From assembly GCA_034766995.1 (NCBI GenBank), contig CM068313.1:1707501-1771500 (forward strand): DNA of 64,000 bases, in the 5' to 3' direction. Made by a program: the position numbers and the translations under genes. Positions 60,490-64,000 of this stretch are shown piece by piece; position 1 is the first letter of the stretch; every line of letters begins with the position of its first letter. Source of the DNA: Acanthacorydalis orientalis. Taxonomy: Eukaryota > Arthropoda > Insecta > Megaloptera > Corydalidae. Under the pieces are notes generated by a model. The model saw only the letters and a list, made by a program, of their open reading frames with translations. It made no database searches and was not told the origin of the DNA.

Positions 60490-62420
60490 GTGTATCATAG
60501 ATTTCAGAGTGTCTGTGTAATTAAAAGGAAAAAAACTGTCACTATACTAAAGAGTGTGCCAAATTATGGGTCTGTGAAATGTTTGTAGCAGCAGAAAAAA
60601 ATTCGTGGAGCCATATAGATGACTCTATGTCGAGATTTGATCCTTTAATCGCTTATAGTGAGTCTGTAGTCCGAGAAAAAAAATTATGTAGCCTTAGAAA
60701 CAACTGAACACCGACATATAGGCTAGTAATCGCTTATAGCAAGTCTGTACTCTGAGAAAAAAAATCATGTAGCCATATAAACAATTGTACGTCAAGATAT
60801 CGACTTGTAATCGCTTATAATGAGTCTGCATTCTGAGGCAAAACATCATGGAGCCATTCAAACGACTACATGCGAGATATGAGCCTATAATCGCTTATAG
60901 CGAGCTTGTAGTCCGAGAAAAAAATTCATTTAGCCATATAAACAACTGTGCGTCGAGATATCGGCTTGTGATCTCTTATAGTAAGTCTGTTCTCTGAGAA
61001 AAAAAATCGAGGAGCCATACACTACATCCGAGATGTGAACATATAATCGCTTATAGTGAGTCTGTACATTGAGAAAAAAATCATGTAGCCATACAAATAA
61101 CTTTACGTCAAGATATGGGCTTGTAGTCACTTATAGTAAGCCTTTGCTACGAGGAAAAAATTCGTATAGCCATAAAAGCGATTGTATATCGAGATATGAA
61201 CTTGTAAATAGCTTGCAGTGAGTCTATACTATGAGAAAAAAAATTATGTAGCCTTACAGACAACTGCACATCGACATAAAGGTCAGTAATCGCTTATAGT
61301 CAGTTTGTACTCTGAGAAGAAAGTCATGGAGCCATATAAGTGATTGTATCTCAAGATATGAACCTTTAATCACTTATAGTGAGTCTGTGCACTGTTGAAA
61401 AAATCATGTAGCTATATAGATGACTGTACGTCGAGATATAGACTTGTAATCGATTATAGAGAGCCTGTACTCTGAGAAAAAAATTCGTGGAGCCATACAA
61501 GTGGCTGTATGTCGAGATAGGAACCTGTAATCGCTTAAGTAAGTCTAAACTCTAAGAAAAAAAATTATTGGGCGTTAAAGACGACTGCATATCTAAATAT
61601 GAACCTGTTATCGCTTATAGTAACTGTGTACTATCATAAAAAAAATTATGTAGCCATATAGATGACTGTACGTCAAGATATAGGCTTGTAATCGATTATA
61701 GAGAGTCTGTACTATGAGAAAAAATTCGTGGAGCCATACTAGCTACTGTATGTAGAGATAAGAACCTGTAATCGATTAGATAAAGTCTGTACTCTGAGAA
61801 AAAAAACATGTAGGCATATAGACGACTGTATGTCGAGATATAGGCTTGTAATCGATTACAGAGAGCCTGTACTCTAAGAAAAAATTAGTGGAGTCATACA
61901 AGTGGCTGTATGTCGAGATATGTACCTGTAATCGCTTATAGTAAGTCTAAACTCTGAGAAAAAAATCATGTAGACATATAGACGACTGTATGTCGAGATA
62001 TAGGCTTGTAATCGATTACAGAGAGTCTGTGCCACGAGAAAAAATTCGTGGAGCCATACTAGCCACTGTATGTCGAGATAATAGCCTGTAATCGATTATA
62101 CAAAGTCTGTACTTTGAGAAAAAAAATCATGTAGGCATATAGACGACTGTATGTCGAGATACAGGCTTGTAATCGATTACAGAGAGTCTGTGCCACGAGA
62201 AAAAAATTCGTGAAGCCATACTAGCTACTGTATGTTGAGATATGAACATGTAATCGCTTATAGTAAGTTTAAACTCTGAGAAAAAAATTCATTGGGCAAT
62301 ACAGTCGACTGAATATCTAAATATGAACGTGTAATCGCTTAGTGTGAGTCTGTACTATGAAAAAAAAATAATGTAGCCATATATGGGACTGTATGCTGAG
62401 GGATGAGCTGACTGTATGGG
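60490..62420 (+). repeat. 81-bp satellite family, diverged array 6
   Basis: About 24 units. GCTTATA recurs at 60651, 60732, 60813 and 60894, exactly 81 bp apart. Typical words: GAGATATAGGCTTGTAATCG, TTATAGTGAGTCTGTACT, CTGAGAAAAAAA and CATGTAGCCATATAGACGAC. Pairs of units (CGCTTATAG then CGATTACAGAGAG types) alternate between 61400 and 62200, again giving a dimer. Confidence 0.9.
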
Positions 62421-63505
62421 CTTTGAATCACTTATAAAGTATTTGCAGTTTTCGAAAAAAAAATGTATAGCTACTAATGTATTTCCAGCTAATATATTAA
62501 GATGATATCACACTCGAATAGCCTGTATCTTTAACGGAACTGTAAAAATGTGATAAGTCTCGCCCGAACAGCAGGAAATATAAAAAACAAAACAAAAAAA
62601 TAACTACAAACTATCATTTACAAGAAGATAAAGAACACCGTTCATTCTCCTCCCATTACCACTTAATGTTTGTTTTATTACATATCCGCGTGCGTTTAAT
62701 GATGTACATTCGGCTATTTTATTTTATTTCCCGTTTCATACAGCACAATTTCGTTTTTATGTACCGAGTTACGGCTCTAATATCATTCCGCAGCAGTTTC
62801 AGTTAATTTTAAACGCATTATTATTATGCACCGTGCAGTCAATTTTATTCGCCGTGCATGAACCACGTTTACTGTATTTTAGCTGTTAATTTATTTACAT
62901 GTTTACCTCGTATCGTGTTCACTTAAATCGAATTTCGCGGATAGACCTGTCGAGCGAATAGGTTCTTAACAGAGATGAGCAGTTCCTGGCAGATTGATTT
63001 GTTGGGATCGATTGAGAGAAGATGATCTTTTCGAATAAGATTCTTTTATAATTCAAAACGGGCGATGTGTTATGAACGAAAGTCATTATCGTGGAGCACA
63101 AAGCGTCTCATATCGTATGCTAATTAATCGACTTCTATACATATTTATTGGGCATGAATAGAGATGATGAATTAAATCTCTGACGTGCGCCGCTGCGCGA
63201 CGGTCTCGTGGATGATCCGGTAATGGATTCTGGATATTTTATCAGTACGTTTTTAACGTTCTGGCACTCGTCCAGTGGTCATCGTGTTCGCGTTGAAACG
63301 TATCGAGCGTCAGTTCGAAATTATCTATCGGAACGTCTTTTACCGTAGCCACAGTTCCGGATACAGCAGTGACTCCTTACAAGAAAGCATGTAAAAGAGG
63401 GAAAGGCGTTTCTGTTCTGTCAAAAATAAAGTGACAACTGATTTATCTAGAGTAGGCTTTATTTTTTAACTTGATATATAACAAGTGACCGTTGCCAAGT
63501 TACAG
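62421..63505. other. unique DNA, nothing recognised
   Basis: A CpG-richer stretch lies at 63180-63370. No reading frame above 60 codons with a motif, and no K2P continuation exon was found here. Confidence 0.45.
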
Positions 63506-63509
63506 TTTA

Positions 63510-63745
63510 TCAAAACATAGCCAACTTCACGAAAAAAATACGTTGGTTTTGTATCAAGATACAGGTATTTATTACTACCGAGACAGGCTGTAATTTAATA
63601 AAAAAATATTTGCGCCTGTAATATCTTTTAAAGTGTCTTTGTATTGCAAAAAAAAATCGTGTGGTCTCACAGAACGTTATATGTAAATACATAGATCTTT
63701 AATACCATAGCGAGTGTCTCTTCTTTAAGAAAAAAAATACTAAGA
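63510..63745 (+). repeat. 81-bp satellite family, three isolated degenerate units
   Basis: CAAGATACAGGTATTTATTA, GCAAAAAAAAATCGTGTGGT and TTTAAGAAAAAAAATACTAA keep the family layout. Confidence 0.65.
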
Positions 63746-64000
63746 ATGATTCGATTGAAATGTGGAAAAATGTAGTAAAATACTCACACCTTCGGCAACA
63801 TGCCCGAAAAATGCTTTCTTGCTCTTCAACCACTTATTGCTGCGGATCTATATTCTTCTATCTAACCCATATCAACACGTCCTTAAGGTCACAAATGACG
63901 GATACCCATCTAGAGGGTCTAATTGCAACAGCGGACCTCCATGCTGCAACCAAATATTCAAATGATTTTCAACAAAAAGCAGACACAATAACGTCATTAA
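63746..64000. other. right edge, nothing recognised
   Basis: An open frame at 63762-63965 (+) has no known motif. No gene called. Confidence 0.4.

Overview
The window looks like AT-rich nuclear DNA from an arthropod, most likely an insect. Hymenoptera would fit the CpG-rich unique patches, the abundant (TA)n microsatellites and the mariner/Tc1 relics, but I cannot name a species. There are no bacterial operons, tRNAs, rRNAs or CRISPR arrays. Protein-coding content is very low.

The only gene I recognise firmly is a two-pore-domain (K2P) potassium channel. It shows as two spliced exons on the + strand (15989-16140 and 17493-17635). The second exon stops after the first base of the first glycine codon of the pore-1 selectivity filter. 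No later exon is visible up to 64000, so everything from 17636 onward, including a huge satellite array, is most simply one very large intron of this gene. The left edge (1-288, minus) holds a partial PIF1-like helicase C-terminus. Four Tc1/mariner transposase relics and one 49-nt candidate exon complete the coding-like content.

Most of the window is repeats, and most of those belong to one family: tandem repeats of 81 bp that share a layout (a GATATGGG-like start, a TAGAGTGTxTGAA-like middle, an A6-A9 tract, then a variable tail). Diverged arrays lie at about 3.7-6.0, 8.4-9.75, 21.0-21.9 (reversed), 57.5-58.3 (both orientations), 58.9-59.6, 60.5-62.4 and 63.5-63.7 kb. One young homogenised array of about 390 units fills 23.9-55.5 kb.

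The young array is built in layers: two main monomer types often alternating as 162-bp dimers, 324-bp tetramers, a 6,399-bp tandem duplication (79 units) and a 2,754-bp duplication (34 units) whose second copy has lost one unit. Degenerate ~512-bp repeats flank it on both sides in the same orientation. Outside these lies a pair of ~0.66-kb inverted arms (20803-21460 and 59087-59750), so a 39-kb block is bounded by inverted repeats. Each core monomer carries a TCTAGA site and a short dyad whose two arms change together between variants.

The left 20 kb is a patchwork of AT microsatellites, dispersed-repeat copies, local duplications, transposon relics and CpG-rich unique patches that could be regulatory but show no recognisable gene.
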